Positions 44,201 through 55,907 of a stretch of 64,000 bases of DNA are shown here, in pieces. Each line of letters begins with the position of its first letter. Position 1 is the stretch's first letter. The translations under genes were made by a program, and so were the position numbers. This stretch comes from Desmodus rotundus (taxonomy: Eukaryota; Chordata; Mammalia; Chiroptera; Phyllostomidae). The notes beneath the pieces are model-generated. The model was not told where the DNA came from. It searched no databases and saw only the letters and a program-made list of their open reading frames with translations. Where the stretch lies: contig NC_071398.1 of NCBI RefSeq assembly GCF_022682495.2, positions 29,267,426 through 29,331,425 of the forward strand, in the 5' to 3' direction.

Positions 44201-44600
44201 TTAAACTAACAGTTTGACACATGATCAAAATAAGTAACACACAAGTGGAGCCCGTCATGCCAGACGCACAGGCAGCACATACATATGGTTTCAAAATACA
44301 GTTGGAGCTGCAGCAAATAAATGGAATTTTGGAATGATTTGCTTTACAGTTCCCTTAAGTAACATTATCTTGTTAAAGACATTAACCTCAGGCCTTTGCT
44401 GTTATATATTTGCTTTTATTGTTTTCATCCTGGGAGCAACTTGTAGGAGAGACAGTCGTCAGCGAAAGAGGGGTCAAGGGTCGTGAAAACATTATTTTCA
44501 AGGTGGCTGAATGGTCGCCCGGGGAACACTTGCCAATTATGGGAAACAGACATCGCCTTTCAGAACCTCCTTTATAATTTGAAAAAAAATTTTATGAAAT
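44200..44600. other. Repeat-free AT-rich block (possible regulatory element)
   Basis: No repeat words are seen. The block carries TGAATAATTAGGGTATTAAA, GCAAATAAATGGAATTTTGG and CATTATCTTGTTAAAGACAT words that resemble homeodomain, forkhead and GATA sites. Function is inference only. Confidence 0.25.
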
Positions 44601-45080
44601 CTCAAACATTAATAACCATTTTGTAGTTCTCCCCAATGTGAGACGGCCTCGGGGAAATGCCTCCCCTAATATCACTTTTTCTTGGAAGAAAACCGCAGAT
44701 AGGCGTGCTCTCCCCACAGCGCTGAGACTGTCCCACGGCCATGGGCAGAGGGCTAGTTCTGTAGTGACTGCCCCCAGCAAGGGCTGCAGCCCCTACTGCC
44801 AATGTCGCTAGAAAATAAACCTTCGTGTTCTTCTGGGGTTTTTGGGTGGTATCCCCAGACAGAACACAGGTCTGGGCTTTCAGGCAATCCATGTATAAGA
44901 CTCCCTGTTTTCTCATCAGTGAACTGGGGGATTCAGAGAGACTGCAGGGAAGATTCTAGATAATAAGGTAAAGAGCCACCCATCACTGAGGTCATCTTCA
45001 CCTGCAGCTGATTATTTGGGCTGTTCCAGTTGGGGAATCTCTGGACCTCATTCATTCCCTTCTTGATTTTGGATAAAAAT
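44601..45080. other. Unique non-coding sequence
   Basis: No gene is seen; a MIR-like piece is possible at 44880-44950. Confidence 0.3.
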
Positions 45081-45084
45081 GGAC

Positions 45085-45220
45085 ACAGGTATCATTGATG
45101 AGCGTCTGGGGCCCGGGTACCAGGCACTGAAAGATCGTATCTGTTGTCTTCACCGCCCTGCGAAGTGGGAGTCATCCTCCCATAAGAAAGCTGAGAGGTG
45201 AGACTACCCACCAAGGGCCC
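45085..45220 (-). repeat. MIR SINE fragment, reverse
   Basis: GGTACCAGGCACTGAAAGAT and GAAAGCTGAGAGGTGAGACT fit reversed MIR. Confidence 0.45.
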
Positions 45221-45915
45221 GTGGGTGGGCAAGATGCAGAGACTAATTTTGACCAAAAGTCCATCCCACCCCCAAACCTGGGGCGTTTCCATTGCACCAC
45301 ACTGCTTTCCACTTGCTTATTCTAATGAGCTGCCAGCTCTTTGGAAACCCTCTTTATTTGAGGCCCAAATTGTCCGCAAGCCTCTGGGGGACCATGAAGG
45401 AAAAGTCCAGGGAGGTGTGGCTGGTTGTGGAGTCACTGGTCCAGAACAGCTGCCAGGTCATTTCCAAATGGGGGGACATCCTGATCAATCCCCTCGCCTG
45501 TACAACACCGGCTACACAGGAACATTTTACTAGCTCATATCCAGTCATTTCCACACTCCTCCTCGAAATCATCCCCAAAGCCTAAGAGAGATTTTGTGGT
45601 GCTCTGGGGTCCAATTCGTTCTCAACTGTGGCAGAGCGAGTTCTCTCCCTTCCTTCTTAAGGCCAGCCTCGTGAGGGAATAACTTGGAAGACAAAGTGTG
45701 GTGCACATTAATCCTAGGGAAGGTCCTCTTTCCAGGAGTCAGAGCAGGATTTAGCTCCCTCGTCCCACTTCCCCTCTCCTTCCTTCCTTTCCAGGCCTCA
45801 CAGATGGCTGGCCCAGCTTCCTAGGTAATTGGAATAGTCCACCTTGGAACACCGTCAGGGTCCTAGTGACCAAAAAAGCCCCTAAGACACCAGAACCCTA
45901 GTTAAGAAAGATTTT
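45221..45915. other. Unique non-coding sequence
   Basis: Nothing recognisable. The 111-codon forward frame at 45198-45533 lacks support. Confidence 0.35.
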
Positions 45916-45919
45916 GGAA

Positions 45920-46130
45920 AACCTCTTGATTCTGCTCAGATACAACCCTTGGACATGTAAATTGGTTCAGCTTTTCTGGAAGGTGATTTAGCAATATCTA
46001 CCCAAATTGAAAGTATGAATAAACAGTGACTTGAATTCCCCACTGTCAGGGATTTATAGAAAGGAAATAATTAAGGGTGTGTGCAAAGACCTTTAACTCT
46101 TAGATGTTCGCTGTGGTGATGTTTATCTAG
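45920..46130 (+). mobile_element. L1ME-type LINE fragment
   Basis: ATGTAAATTGGTTCAGCTTT, TCTGGAAGGTGATTTAGCAA and TATCTACCCAAATTGAAAGT match the L1ME 3' region. Confidence 0.6.
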
Positions 46131-46309
46131 CTATCCAATCCTGAGGAACTGAGGAAAGAGGCAGGGACCAAACTGCAGGGGAATTCTGTCCCATGACATG
46201 GACATACATTCCTGATGGATTGTTGCAGGAACAACGATCAAAGCTGCTTTCAGTCCATCTCCTTATTAGTATGTGTGTATGAGAGAGTGTGTGCGTATGT
46301 GCAGAAGAG

Positions 46310-46500
46310 AGTTGTGTGTCTCTGTGGATACAGATCCTACAGTCAGGCCAGCTGGGTTCACACCACACTTCCATCCCTTACCTACGTGACTTTGAACAAG
46401 TTATTTCACCTGGGTTCAATAAAACGGGGGTGATAGTGATGCAGACTAGAAGACTTGTGTACGGATAAAAATGAGACAATATATGTAAGGCTCTAAGGAA
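46310..46500 (+). repeat. MIR SINE
   Basis: CAGCTGGGTTCACACCACAC, TACGTGACTTTGAACAAGTT and ATGAGACAATATATGTAAGG give the MIR order. Confidence 0.6.
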
Positions 46501-46720
46501 AACAAATGCTAAATAAATGCAGCAAAACATGTTGCAAAAATACATCAAAGGCAGGAATGAAAGACATTTAAATATTGAAAATAGTTATCTCTGAATGCTG
46601 GGATTACCCACAATCTTTTAGCTTCTTGCTTCTCTGATTTTTCTAATTGTTCTACTGTTCACAGATAACATAGATGTGCACAAACATGAAAAATTTTATC
46701 TTTAGGTACCGGGAAGAATA
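46500..46720 (+). mobile_element. L1ME-type LINE 3' end
   Basis: AATAGTTATCTCTGAATGCT then GGGATTACCCACAATCTTTT and CTTCTCTGATTTTTCTAATT match an old L1 3' UTR. Confidence 0.55.
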
Positions 46721-46864
46721 AACACTCATGTCCCCGTGCTCACATGGGCTCAATGAGCAACGCTGAGCTCAGCCAGCTCAGATGAGAAGGTGGCTGTTGG
46801 CATGGGGTGAGCATGGCAGGTGAGAATGGCAGGTGTAAAGGGCAGACCAGCGATGCTTTGAATA

Positions 46865-47170
46865 TGATGCCACAGTGAAGTCACCTGCCCAAGGCCCCAC
46901 ACTGGTAAGTGGCAGAACCCAGGTCAGCCCAGCAGGGAGCCTCTGCCCTGTCCTCCCTAGCCACCGAGCTGTACTGCCTGCCACTAAAGCACAGGGCTCA
47001 GAGCTCAGCCCGAGGACTCCCATCTGTCAGAGCTGGGTCGGGCTCGGCCACTTCCCAGCTGTGCGACATTGGGCAAATGTCCTGACTTCTCTGAGATTTG
47101 GTTTCATTACCCCCAAAATAGGGGAAATGATAATAGCAACCTCACGGAGCTGATGTGAGGATTAACCAAT
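46865..47170. repeat. Two MIR SINEs, reverse then forward
   Basis: 46870-46985 is reversed (TGCCCAAGGCCCCACACTGG, AAGTGGCAGAACCCAGGTCA). 47025-47165 is forward (CACTTCCCAGCTGTGCGACA, CTTCTCTGAGATTTGGTTTC). Confidence 0.65.
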
Positions 47171-47289
47171 CTGGCCAGGCTCAGCAACAGGAAACAACAG
47201 GAACAGTCCCTGCCTTCTTGCAGCCTGGCTGGCAGTGTGCAAGGACAGTGGTAAACACATGATCAGCCACATCGTTGTACGCCTCACAC

Positions 47290-48420
47290 TCTCACTGTTG
47301 AATGAAAAGTAGTGAGCGTCTGCCCGGTGCCAGGCATCATTCCTGGCATCCGGCACACAGCTGCAAACAAGAGGATCGAAACTCCCTGCCTCAAGCTGAT
47401 GGCTTGTGAAGTTTTCTGTCTGCAGGTTATACTTCCATAAAAATTTACTTCAAAAAATCCCTGCCTTTTAAAATGCAAACAGTTTGTGAATTTGCATTAG
47501 AGTACATAAGTGTTCATTGCTCTAGTCTTTCAAGTGTGGTTTTAAATTTTTTCAAAGTAGAACATAGGGGAAGGTGTGGGATCTCTGCTTAATTCTAGGG
47601 GGTGGGGGACAGATAAAATAAATAAGAAAAGCAAATAGGATGTCAGTTGGTGGTAAGTGATGTGGAGTAAAATTAGGCAAGGAAGGGACATGGGAAGAGC
47701 CAGAGAGGTGGTTTAATTTTAAATAAGGTGGTCAGTGACAGCCCCATTACGAAGAGGACATCTGGGCAAAGGCCTTGGTGTCTGTCTTGCGCCCAGTGCT
47801 CTGGGACTGGCCAGTGGACTGACTCACCTAGACCCCCTGGCTCCTGAATTCCTGTTGGGTTCAGCCTCTGGGAGGCAGCGGGAAGGGATCAGAAGTGGAG
47901 CAGAGAAGGAGATTGATTGTATATCTCTTCCCAGCCTCATCAACATGTCTCTGCAGGTGGCTGTGTCCCCCACAATGAGAGTCTGTGGCTCTAGTTCTCA
48001 AGAACACTCTCTCTTCCACGTTTCCCAACAGCCTCAGGAGTGGACACCTCCCTGCCGTTGTTCCTGAGGGTGCCAGCATCCCCTACCCTTCTACCTCTTT
48101 CATTCAAATATTGGGAGTGAATCTCATCTCCTGCTTTGACCCGGAATGGAAAAGACCTGGAGAAAGTGAGGGAGCAAACACAAAAAGGCATCTTGGAGAA
48201 AGCATTCATGCACATGGCAGCTAAGGCGAAGGCCCTGGGGTGAGCACATGCCTGGCATGTGTGAGGAGCAGCAGGGAGGCAGGTACAGGGGAGTGAGGTG
48301 CACAGAACTTGGAGTGAGTAATGCATAGCTGTTGAGTGTGAGTGGCCAGGGAAGGCTTTGTAGGAGACAAAGCTCAGAGAATGAGAGATATGGAGATGGG
48401 AGGCAGGCAACACAAATCAT
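47290..48420 (-). mobile_element. Long fragmented L2 LINE, reverse
   Basis: Pieces follow reversed L2 in order: GTCTGCCCGGTGCCAGGCAT (47320), CAGATAAAATAAATAAGAAA...ATAAGGTGGTCAGTGACAGC (47610-47745), AAGGCGAAGGCCCTGGGGTG, AGCACATGCCTGGCATGTGT (48220-48260) and GTGGCCAGGGAAGGCTTTGT (48343). About 380 bases between 47.75 and 48.13 kb are not recognisably L2. Open frames here are not genes. Confidence 0.6.
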
Positions 48421-48889
48421 GCTGGCCTCAACCAGCTGTCTGCGGGTTGATTACGGTGGTGCACAGGCTGAGCACTCATTAGCAGAGCTGACATAGCTAG
48501 GTGGCAAGGTAGAAGAGCCCATGGGATAGGGCCAGGTCAGGGAGGCTTGGGAGGCCAGGTGGAGTGGTCCAGCCCCTGTGCCACAGAGCAGTGACACACA
48601 GAAGTGGGGTTACAGAAGGATGGTAGTCAGAGGCTGGGAGTACAGCTGTTGGCCAAATGAACTGCGAGGGAATGAAGTCGGGAAGAGGGAAGGGAAGGGC
48701 CCAATTCAGGATGCTCTTTGCGGGTAAAGCTGGGAGAATGTGATGACTGAGTGAGTGAGCCTGGGGATGGATGGGAGAAGCAGACCAGGTCATGAGTCAG
48801 CCAGGTACCTGGGCTCCAGGTAGACAGATTGGGTTTGACTCTTGCCTCTGCCTTTTAGTAACTGCGTGACTTCCTGGGGTCGCCTGCTG

Positions 48890-49160
48890 AATGAGTCTCC
48901 CAGGGCTGCCATAATGAAGTACCATGGTGGGAACTTCAACAACAAAAATTTATTCTTATATTTCTGGAGGCCAGAAGTCCAAAGTGAATGGGTAGGTGGG
49001 GCTGGTTCTTTCTGGAGACTCAGAAGGAGAATGTGTTCGTCTCTCTCCCAGCTGCTGTTAGCTGCCAGTGGTTGGCATTCCTTGGCTTATAGCTGCATCC
49101 CTCCCCTCTCTGCCTGCACCTTCACCTGGGCTCCTGTGTGTCTCTCTGTGTGAAGATCAG
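48890..49160 (-). mobile_element. MLT1-type MaLR LTR, reverse, truncated
   Basis: CTCCCAGGGCTGCCATAATG, AAGTACCATGGTGGGAACTT, TTTCTGGAGGCCAGAAGTCC and GGCATTCCTTGGCTTATAGC are reversed MLT1. The other end is missing. Confidence 0.7.
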
Positions 49161-50185
49161 GTGAGCTTAGGGATGGAAGAGGCTTAGCACAGTGCTCAAC
49201 TTACAGGCGCCTTCAATAAGTAACAGCTTTGAGAGTCCTATACTTTCCATGCTCTGCTTTCCGAATGGGCGAGTGCCAGCATTACCTTCTGCCTATCTCT
49301 CAATCTTAGACAGGTTGACACTGAAATCTGAACTTGCACCCAGCTCAGTGTCTCCTCTGCACAGCTCAGGAATCATTCCACCCCCTTTGCCTTTTCCTCT
49401 ATGGCTGTTGAAGGCAGAGGGAAGGAAAAGAGGCTCAGCATACCCCCAGGGGGTGGGGAGGAGGTGGGTATGGAGGGTACTGCAGGCTGTGGGGAGAGTG
49501 CTGCAGATATAAAGCCCTTTCCAGCTTCAGGTTTTCCATTCTCGATTCAGAAACACTTTCCCCAGGACATGGAGGAAAGCTACAGTGCGTGCCCAGCAGC
49601 GCAGCAGGTAAACCCAGCTCCTGTGGGCTGGCAGGGAACCTGGGCACCACGTGTGACATAGGGTGCAGGGGGAAAGGCTCCCTGTGTTCAAACACACTGC
49701 TTTGAATGAACATCTGGATGGGGCACGTCAGGATGGGGCACAACAGGAAGCAGGCTCCAGTGCCAAGCTCCAGCTCATGGAGCCAAGTCTGCAGTTGGTT
49801 GGTGGGGAGACTTGAACCCTGAAGGTGCTCAAAGGTGGGATAGAAAGATGATTAGGTGCCTTCTGATCCCTGCAGAAGAATAGTAACCATCTTTCCTTAT
49901 TGGTGATCATGAAGTTGAGGGCAAGGGCTTTCTAAAACAGCAGTTGATGGGGACAAAGTTCTTCTTAAATGAGAGTTGTTAGTTCCCAGGTTACTGAAAA
50001 AGCTGGAACCAGAACCTGGGTCTCTAGACTCCCCCCACTGCCCTCTTTCTTCCAGGTGCCAGGCCCAAGATGCTGAGCCAGTTTATTTACTGTGGCTGAG
50101 GATAGTGGTGGGCCAACGTTCCCAGGCTCACCCTTCCTTCATAAGCATTTGGGACACACATGCCCTGTGTCCCATGCACCTTGCA
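49161..50185. other. Unique non-coding sequence
   Basis: No gene or clear repeat is recognised. Confidence 0.35.
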
Positions 50186-50189
50186 GGAG

Positions 50190-50400
50190 GCTGTGCACAA
50201 GAGGAAGAAACACAGCCCAGCCTGAGGCTTCAGTGGGTTCACTGTCTGGCAATAAGGATGCTGGGGTAAGGCTATGCTGAGGGTATGCCAAAACAGAGTG
50301 GAATAAGTCAGGAGGGCTTCTTGGAGAAAGGGACATCTGAGTTGAATCTCTTAAAGTACCTGAGGGCCGCCAAGGCACAGTGTAAGAGCATGGAGCCTCA
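50190..50400 (-). repeat. L2 LINE fragment, reverse
   Basis: AATAAGTCAGGAGGGCTTCT then TGGAGAAAGGGACATCTGAG is the reversed L2 core. Confidence 0.5.
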
Positions 50401-50729
50401 CGAAGCCAGGAGAATAAAGAGTAACCCCAGGACACTCTGAGGCATTTCCCCCATCATGTTGAAGTACCCTCCTGTGTGGGGAGACCATTCCAACCTGAGG
50501 ACCTCTTCTTGCACCCAGTGAGTCAAGGCTGCCCAGAGCTGGCTCTGGGCAATGATTGATCACCCTCAATAATAGCTCCTGGGAGGTGGTGCGAAGGGCA
50601 TTGCCCAACTGACAAAAAGTTAGTGGTATCACAAGCCACACTAGCAAGGTGCAGGAGTGGGGGTACAGTGGGGAGAGAAGGTGACACAGTGGCCTGAGCT
50701 GCAGAGACAGGGAGAGATGAAGTCAGGTC

Positions 50730-50870
50730 AGAAGACAGGCTGGGTTCAGGTCTTACTTCCTGGCAAATGACTTAATTTCTTTGGACTTCAGACTTCATCT
50801 CTTTAAAATGTAGACAAGATTAGGTACCATGGTGATTGTGCAAATCCAACAAGGCTCTCTATTAGTTAGG
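50730..50870 (+). repeat. MIR SINE fragment
   Basis: GGGTTCAGGTCTTACTTCCT, GGCAAATGACTTAATTTCTT and CATCTCTTTAAAATGTAGAC follow MIR. Confidence 0.6.
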
Positions 50871-51064
50871 AGTAATCTGTGTGATAGAAAAACCCAAATA
50901 ACAGTATAACAGTTTCTCTCCCACATAGCTACCTGAGCTAGGCGGCCAGTCTTGGCTCCAAGGAGGTTGTGTGTGCCCAACTTGCGTCACCACGATGGGC
51001 AGGCGGGGGAGGAGGTGCGCCCGGAGTGGTGGCTAGTGTTACTGTCATACCTTCCTTGGAAATA

Positions 51065-51602
51065 GCTGTATTGTGGGTAACAAACCACCCCAAAACTTAG
51101 TGGCTTAAAACAACAAGCCCGTATTTAGCTGACAAGTCTGTCTTTTGGGCAGGGCTCCCAAGAAGGCTTATCTCTGCTTTACCGGGCATCATTCAGGGCA
51201 ACTGGACTGGATGCCAAAAGGTTCCCATACAAAATGGCACAGTGCAGGTCTGGCTGGGGTGGTGCTGGCTGTTGACTGGGAGTTCAGCCCAGCTGAAGGC
51301 TGCCAGCCTTGGTTCCTCTCCTCACGGATCTTCTAATATGGGCCTCTTGGCCTTCCCCACTTGATGGTGTCTAAGTTCCAAGAATGGAAGGCCCAACAGG
51401 ACCCCATAGAAGCTGTATCTCCTCATATTGCTGAGTCTGGGAAGGCACATAGCTTAACCTCCACTGTAGTCACAGGCCCACAGAGACCCCAGGTTGGGGG
51501 AGAGGTCCTTGCCTATGGGCTAGAACACTGGAAGAAGAGCATGTGGAAGGGGAGACTTTGTTGTAGCCATTTGGGGAAATACAATCTACCAAATGCCTAA
51601 CA
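51065..51602 (-). mobile_element. Ancient LTR-like element (GTGGCTTAAA family), nearly full length
   Basis: TAACAAACCACCCCAAAACT, TAGTGGCTTAAAACAACAAG, GGAAGGCCCAACAGGACCC and the terminal GCCATTTGGGGAAATACAAT...CTACC match the same family as at 39.6 and 25.1 kb. This is the best copy. Family name uncertain. Confidence 0.55.
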
Positions 51603-52110
51603 GAGAATCTGAAAACGAGAAGGGGATGTTCCCACGCACAGTAAAATGCCATCCTTCCTTCTTTCTGGCATGGCGGGGTCAAAGCGGGAGGTGCAGATCA
51701 CTCTCAGCTTCCAAGTCTGTGCCCTCACTTGGGAAATAGAGGACAGAATCATCCCAGGTGGGTTAAGCCGGACTTATACGAATCATTAATGAGTACAGCC
51801 TAGAACTTCCACAAATAATCCCAAGATCTTTTAGAGACAAGGGTTGCCAACTTTCTGTTTCCAGAATGGCTTATCTTATTCAACGCAACACACCAAAATC
51901 CAGAAATGGAAGACCAGGCTCTGCAAATAAACATTCCTGGGCTGAGTTGCCCATTAAAAGTCACCAAGGATGGTATAAAGCAGGAGTTTCCTGCTTTCCT
52001 ATTCACTATAATCAGAATATATACAGGTCCGTTTTTAAGGAAATAAAGAACACCCAGGGTAATTTTGAAATAAAAGCTAGGGATGGCTAGCCATCTAGGG
52101 GTCCAAGGCC
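51603..52110. other. Unique non-coding sequence
   Basis: No gene or repeat is recognised. Confidence 0.35.
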
Positions 52111-52115
52111 ACCTG

Positions 52116-52140
52116 CTTTCTCTGCACTTTGCAGAGAAAG
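52116..52140. repeat. Short perfect inverted repeat
   Basis: CTTTCTCTGC, a 5-base loop ACTTT, then GCAGAGAAAG: ten-base perfect arms. It is short enough to occur by chance in 64 kb. Confidence 0.6.
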
Positions 52141-52149
52141 GAGTGCCCC

Positions 52150-53895
52150 TTGAGTATGGCCTGGTCTGCTAAACCCCAGGAAGCATCCTCTGCTCTTCCC
52201 AGCAGCCTCCCAGCTTAATGAAGCCCTTGTCATCTTGAACTTGGTCATGAGTCAACCTAGGGCTCCATTTCTCCTGATCTCCCTCCATTTGGCCCCCTGG
52301 AGCAGGTGTTTGCCGAGCTCAAGGTCTCTCTGCTTACATAACCCTTGTTCCATTTGGAAGGATGAAAAATCTCCCTGGGGTTTATTGTAAACAGGCTTAC
52401 GTTTGCCCAAACACAAAGAGGAAAGGTCAGATTATTCATTCGCCTCTCTCCCCCTGCCTGCCTCTCTCCACCCCCCACCAACCGCAGATATGTACCCCCC
52501 TCACCCTGACATCTGGGCAGCAGTCAGAATCTGTACCCAACCTCTCCATCAGTCCCTCCGGTGCACAGAACCCAATGATGGGAGCCCAGGCCAACTTGGC
52601 AGCCCTGATGAGTTTATAGGCTCTGCTTGGGGAACCATTTCCATTGGGTCTCAAAGAGGAGGAGAGAGGGAGTGAGGGTGGGGAGCAGGGGAATTTCTTG
52701 ACAAACCTCCATGAGTAGAGGCTGGCTCATGGAAAGACAATCTTTTATGATGACAGAAACAGAGCCAGGGACTCATGGTGAGGGGCCAGCATGTTTCATG
52801 CAGGGGAGGGAAGGGCTTTTTGCTCAACAAGCCACCATGATGCCAGTAACATCTCCACTCTATGAGCATTATACTTGGGGCACTTTATACAGGACATCCT
52901 CTGAGAGAGCATTAGCCAGCCCATTTCACAGAGAGGAAGCTGAGCGTAGGGCTCAGCAAGGACGACTAACTAGTCTGAGCTCCACTGGGCTGGGGCGCCT
53001 GGGGGACCCACTTCCCAGATGGCCATCAAGTGGTTCCTAATTCAACTGGAGGGAGGGGCCAGATGGATGAGCTCAGCCCCCCACCCCATCCTTGTCCTGT
53101 GAGTCTTCAGAATTTAGAGTCCACCCTGCCCAGACACACAGAGGGCTCAGACCAGGCTCCCAGGCTAAACCAGAGGGACAGTCAATGGGGCTCAGGAACC
53201 CCATGTGTGTACCCTGATGGCATGGGGCAGACCTGGGCTAATGCTTGGACACTGGCCCTGGGGGGAGCTGGTCACCATGTGTAGGAGGGTCCAGACAGCT
53301 TGTGGGTGGTGTGAGGTTGAGGCCATGAGGATGGCTTAGCAGGCAAGTGAGGGCACAAGAGAGGGCAGAGGCAGAATCTCAGGAGGGCTACAAGCTCTCT
53401 CCTCACCTCTGGCAGCTTTGGGCAAGTTAACTGATGTCCCCAGGCCACAGTGTCCCCACCTATGAAAGGGCTGAGCCAGGGTCTGGGGAAGTCCTGCATG
53501 AGGAAGGGGGAGGTGGAGGCAAGAGGCAGGAGGCAATTGGTTCCTGGGCACTTTACTCTCCCATCTAATCTGCATCGTTATCACACCAGACCAAGTAGTC
53601 ACACACCTTGGACTGCCCCAGGTGGGGCTGGTTTCCAATCACTACCCTGCTGTGAGCACTCCTCTGGGGCCCCCAATGCCATGGTCTGTGGAGATCACTG
53701 GCACCCACTAGCCTGGATGGGCCCATCTCACAGGAGGAGGGATGGAAAGAGGAGTGCTATCCACAGACTCCACTAAAGAGTGTGCAGGGAGATCGTTTGA
53801 TACCCTGCTTTGTTTTATTTGTTCTTTTGGGAAGAAGATGGAAAGTGTGAAACTGTCCACACGAATGGCCAAGCCTTACCCTTTGTCACCTACTC
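52150..53895. other. Unique GC-rich non-coding sequence
   Basis: Small reversed (52900-52980) and forward (53395-53475) MIR-like pieces. Many overlapping 60-110-codon frames on both strands; none supported. Confidence 0.4.
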
Positions 53896-53899
53896 AGAT

Positions 53900-54215
53900 G
53901 GAAGCTGGACAGGCTGCTCACTCTCCCCGGCCTCGGTTTCCCCATCTATTAATGGGATTCATGACCCTTCACCTGGATTGAGACAGCTCCTGGGTCAGGT
54001 CTGGGCAGCACCCCTCACCTTGCCACTGCCTAGTGACTTAGAAAAGTTACTCGACTCTGCAAGCCTCAGTTTCTCTGCCCGTGCAGTGGGGATGATGGTG
54101 ACCCTGCATCAGGTGCATGGAGAGGGGTTTTAAGTGTTTGAGTATTTTCTAAGTTCTGGGTCTTAGAAAATACTCAACTGAGAGAGAGTAACAGCTGTTG
54201 TTGTTTCCATGACGA
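53900..54215 (+). repeat. MIR SINE fragments
   Basis: CCTCGGTTTCCCCATCTATT (53930) is one copy. CTAGTGACTTAGAAAAGTTA, GCAAGCCTCAGTTTCTCTGC and a final ACTCAACTG...GCTGTTGTTG (54030-54205) is a second. The second contains the perfect inverted repeat at 54138-54177. Confidence 0.6.
54138..54177. repeat. Perfect 16-bp inverted repeat, 8-base loop
   Basis: TTGAGTATTTTCTAAG, loop TTCTGGGT, then CTTAGAAAATACTCAA. All 16 pairs match and the match stops on both sides. See the hunt section. Confidence 0.95.
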
Positions 54216-54789
54216 TGATGAGGGTGGTAGCTTGGCCTCACTCTCATTACCAGTGCCCAGGTCCTGAGGTCCAGACTCCAGGCAGACTCAAGCCCCTCAC
54301 AGGACATGCTCCCTGCTCTCCTACCTAAAGGAGTGGAGGGTGGCAGTACTCTTCCCGTCTTTTGTCATCTCAGCGCCGCACACTCCCCACCCCACCCCTG
54401 GCCCCTCCACCCCCACCCGACTCACTTCCTGGGGTGGCTGGTCCCCTTGGAATGTGCCTGGGCTGGGGTCACCTGAGTATTTGCTCATCCTACATAACGG
54501 CTTCCATAAACACAGGAAATGCGGTTTTATTCCCCCAGCACGATAGCATGAGACTCTGCTACATAGGACGTGCTCCTTCCAGGAAAAGTCACTGAGTCCA
54601 GTCTCAAAACTGACCCTCCCTGGATTCCACACGGGATCAGGCCAAAGCCTGGCTCACCAGGAGGGAAACTCTCAGCCTTGTGGGGTTCTCTAAAAGTGTG
54701 GGGGGCAATGATGTCGCACTCTAAGGTTACTCTTATACAAAGTGATGTATTCTGATTAGTGATCATGCTCTGGGTAAATGCTTTTTGCA

Positions 54790-54882
54790 CAGATGGATGG
54801 GTGGATGGATAGATGGTGAATGGATAGGTGGATGGGTAGATGTATGTACGAATGAATGGGTGGATAGATGGATGGATTAATG
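54790..54882. repeat. GGAT/GATG microsatellite
   Basis: About 90 bases of GGAT, GGTG and GAAT tetramers with interruptions (GATGGGTGGATGGATAGATG). Confidence 0.88.
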
Positions 54883-55199
54883 ATATTATGGAGAAGAAGA
54901 AAGTTGCTCAGAATCATTTAATTTTGTTTTGTTTTTGTGCTTGAGGAAATGAAGTTTTAATTCTTGGAGGAGAGGAGGAGGTGGAGGTACTTAGAGGCAC
55001 TGGCAGTACCTGGCAGGCCGCTGTCCCGAGGAACTGCTCCACCACTCACGTGCACATGTGTTAATGAGAGTTAAATCAAGGAAGGCCAGTTGCATTCTGC
55101 AGTGGTCCCACCTCATTAAAACCTTAACCTTCGGATAAAATGTCAGCCTCAGAGTCGAAGCAATCTGATACTGACAAAAAAATGAAATAAAACACAAAT

Positions 55200-55375
55200 T
55201 GATGTGTGAGTGGTAGACAGAGGGATGGACAGAAAGACATGTACAAGATCAAGCACAACTAGTGGGGTGTAAGCTGGAGAATCCAGGTGGGGATGGGCAT
55301 GTAAGTGGTTGCTATACACGTCCTTCAACTTTTCTCTGTGTCTGAGCATTTCCATAATAGAAGTTGGGAACACAA
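55200..55375 (+). mobile_element. L1M-type LINE 3' end
   Basis: GTCCTTCAACTTTTCTCTGT then GAGCATTTCCATAATAGAAG is a standard old L1 3' terminus. Confidence 0.55.
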
Positions 55376-55690
55376 TGCCCCCCCAACCCCAGGTGGTTCT
55401 TTCCCAAAGAGCAAAAGCTGATTTTCCTGCAGGCCCTTTGGGCCTGGGTGAGTGGAGCCACTGCTTGACCCTCCACAGCAGCACCCAGGAAGACGCCAAC
55501 AATGGCACCTGGGGGACAGCCTTTTACCTTCCCAGCTGCAGGGCTCCAAGAACCCGCTTTTTGCCAAACCCTGCAGAGGAGACGGCAGATGAGAGGCATT
55601 CAGCCTCTGTCCTCAACAAGTCCGGTCCTTCATGAGGGCAACTCTGCCAAGTTCTCTCTCCCTCCTTCTCCTTTTTCTTTTCTCTACCCA
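55376..55690. other. Unique non-coding sequence
   Basis: Frames on both strands overlap; no gene supported. Confidence 0.3.
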
Positions 55691-55691
55691 A

Positions 55692-55907
55692 GGACATGCT
55701 TATTGATTTCGGAGAGAGGAGAAGGGAGGGAAAGAGAGAGGGGGAGAAATACTGATGTAGAAGAAAAACATCAATCAGTCACCTTTTGTATGCATCCCAA
55801 CCAGGGACTGATCCGCAACATAGACATGTGCCCTGATCAGGAATCGAACCTGTGACCTTTCATTTTACAGGATGATGCTCAACCAACTGAGCCACACCAG
55901 TCAGGGC
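55692..55907 (-). mobile_element. VES-type bat SINE, reverse
   Basis: From the tail side: GAGAGGAGAAGGGAGGGAAA, AAACATCAATCAGTCACCTT, AGGAATCGAACCTGTGACCT (reversed B-box region) and ACTGAGCCACACCAGTCAGG at the head. Pyrimidine-rich similar flanks suggest, but do not prove, a target-site duplication. Confidence 0.88.

Noticed and set aside
52116..52140. 10-bp hairpin as a possible microRNA precursor
   Set aside because: Stem is far too short for a microRNA precursor and no longer imperfect pairing was seen around it.
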